Shown in pieces: positions 5,172 through 5,509 of a stretch of DNA of 5,509 nucleotides. Below the pieces are notes generated by a model, which saw nothing but the letters and a program-made list of their open reading frames with translations, was not told where the DNA came from and searched no databases. The stretch spans positions 1 through 5,509 of the forward strand of contig WRDE01000163.1 in assembly GCA_009783605.1 (NCBI GenBank), given 5' to 3'. Source of the stretch: Oscillospiraceae bacterium (GTDB lineage: Bacteria > Bacillota > Clostridia > Oscillospirales > Acutalibacteraceae). A program made the translations under genes and the position numbers. Positions within the stretch are counted from its first letter, which is position 1; every line of letters begins with the position of its first letter.

Positions 5172-5509
5172 ATGGAGCCGAAATACCGGCGGGTGATGCT
5201 GAAACTGAGCGGCGAAGCGATGGCGGGAAACCGTGTTTCCGGATTGGATTTCGACCGGGTACTGGAGTTCTGCGCGGCCATCAAGACCTGCGTTGACACG
5301 GGGGTGCAGATGGCGGTAGTGGTCGGCGGCGGCAATTTTTGGCGCGGGCGGTCCTCCGGCAAGATGGACCGCACCCGGGCCGACCATATGGGGATGCTGG
5401 CGACCACCATCAACGCGCTGGCGCTGGCCGACGCGCTGGAGCAGTTGGAATGCGACGTGCGGGTGCAGACCGCCATCGCCATGAACCAGATCGCCGAGCC
5501 GTATATCCG
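5172..5509 (+). CDS. pyrH: UMP kinase, 3'-truncated by the window edge
   Basis: Phosphorylates UMP to UDP with ATP in the bacterial pyrimidine pathway; a hexameric amino-acid-kinase-fold enzyme, in many bacteria activated by GTP and inhibited by UTP. 112 whole codons are visible of about 235-245 expected. Motifs: VMLKLSGEAMAG (8-19, phosphate-binding Lys in KLSGE), VVGGGNFWRGR (50-60, glycine-rich loop), then MDRTRADHMGMLATTINALALADAL (65-89, UMP-binding and oligomer region), with no gaps. The NFWRGR spelling with Trp resembles Clostridia-type PyrH, an impression from memory. ATG 5172 is used because MEPKYRRVMLKLSGE matches the family start. The usual rpsB-tsf neighbours are not upstream; a chorismate mutase takes their place. 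Confidence 0.97.
   Translation, partial: MEPKYRRVMLKLSGEAMAGNRVSGLDFDRVLEFCAAIKTCVDTGVQMAVVVGGGNFWRGRSSGKMDRTRADHMGMLATTINALALADALEQLECDVRVQTAIAMNQIAEPYI

Overview
This is a bacterial chromosomal segment with GC-rich genes (Arg mostly CGG, Gly and Pro codons ending in G or C). It carries six housekeeping genes, all on the + strand, separated by AT-richer spacers full of repeats. From remembered family sequences, the NrdR, PyrH (GNFWRGRSSGKMDRTRADHMG) and LspA proteins look most like those of GC-rich anaerobic Clostridia/Oscillospirales. That placement is an impression from memory, not a search result, and only 'Bacteria' is certain.

Layout: (1) 1-2232, the 3' four-fifths of ileS (isoleucyl-tRNA synthetase), ending in a zinc finger. 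(2) 2233-2336, a spacer with three heptamer units and a REP doublet (REPIN 1: two perfect 25-nt inverted arms). (3) 2337-2867, lspA (lipoprotein signal peptidase). (4) 2867-2925, a six-unit heptamer array. (5) 2926-3861, an rluD-type 23S rRNA pseudouridine synthase. (6) 3862-4126, a repeat-rich spacer with inverted heptamers, a second REP doublet (REPIN 2) and a perfect-consensus sigma70 promoter. (7) 4127-4588, nrdR. (8) 4764-5081, a stand-alone AroQ-type chorismate mutase. (9) 5172-5509, the 5' third of pyrH (UMP kinase), behind its own probable promoter.

The genes suggest two or three transcription units. ileS-lspA-rluD is a common bacterial order linking translation and envelope lipoprotein maturation. 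nrdR starts a new unit at a TTGACA/TATAAT promoter; it represses ribonucleotide reductase genes, which are not in the window. The chorismate mutase feeds Phe/Tyr synthesis, and pyrH makes UDP for pyrimidine nucleotides.

I see no exotic new protein system here. The most unusual feature is the spacers. Tandem 7-bp repeats begin at or across the stop codons of three consecutive genes (ileS, lspA, rluD). Two related GTAG-type REP doublets with 25-nt arms lie among them. These repeats appear to have shaped gene ends and starts: the rluD stop codon, a decoy rluD ATG, and the lspA start six bases from a REP arm.
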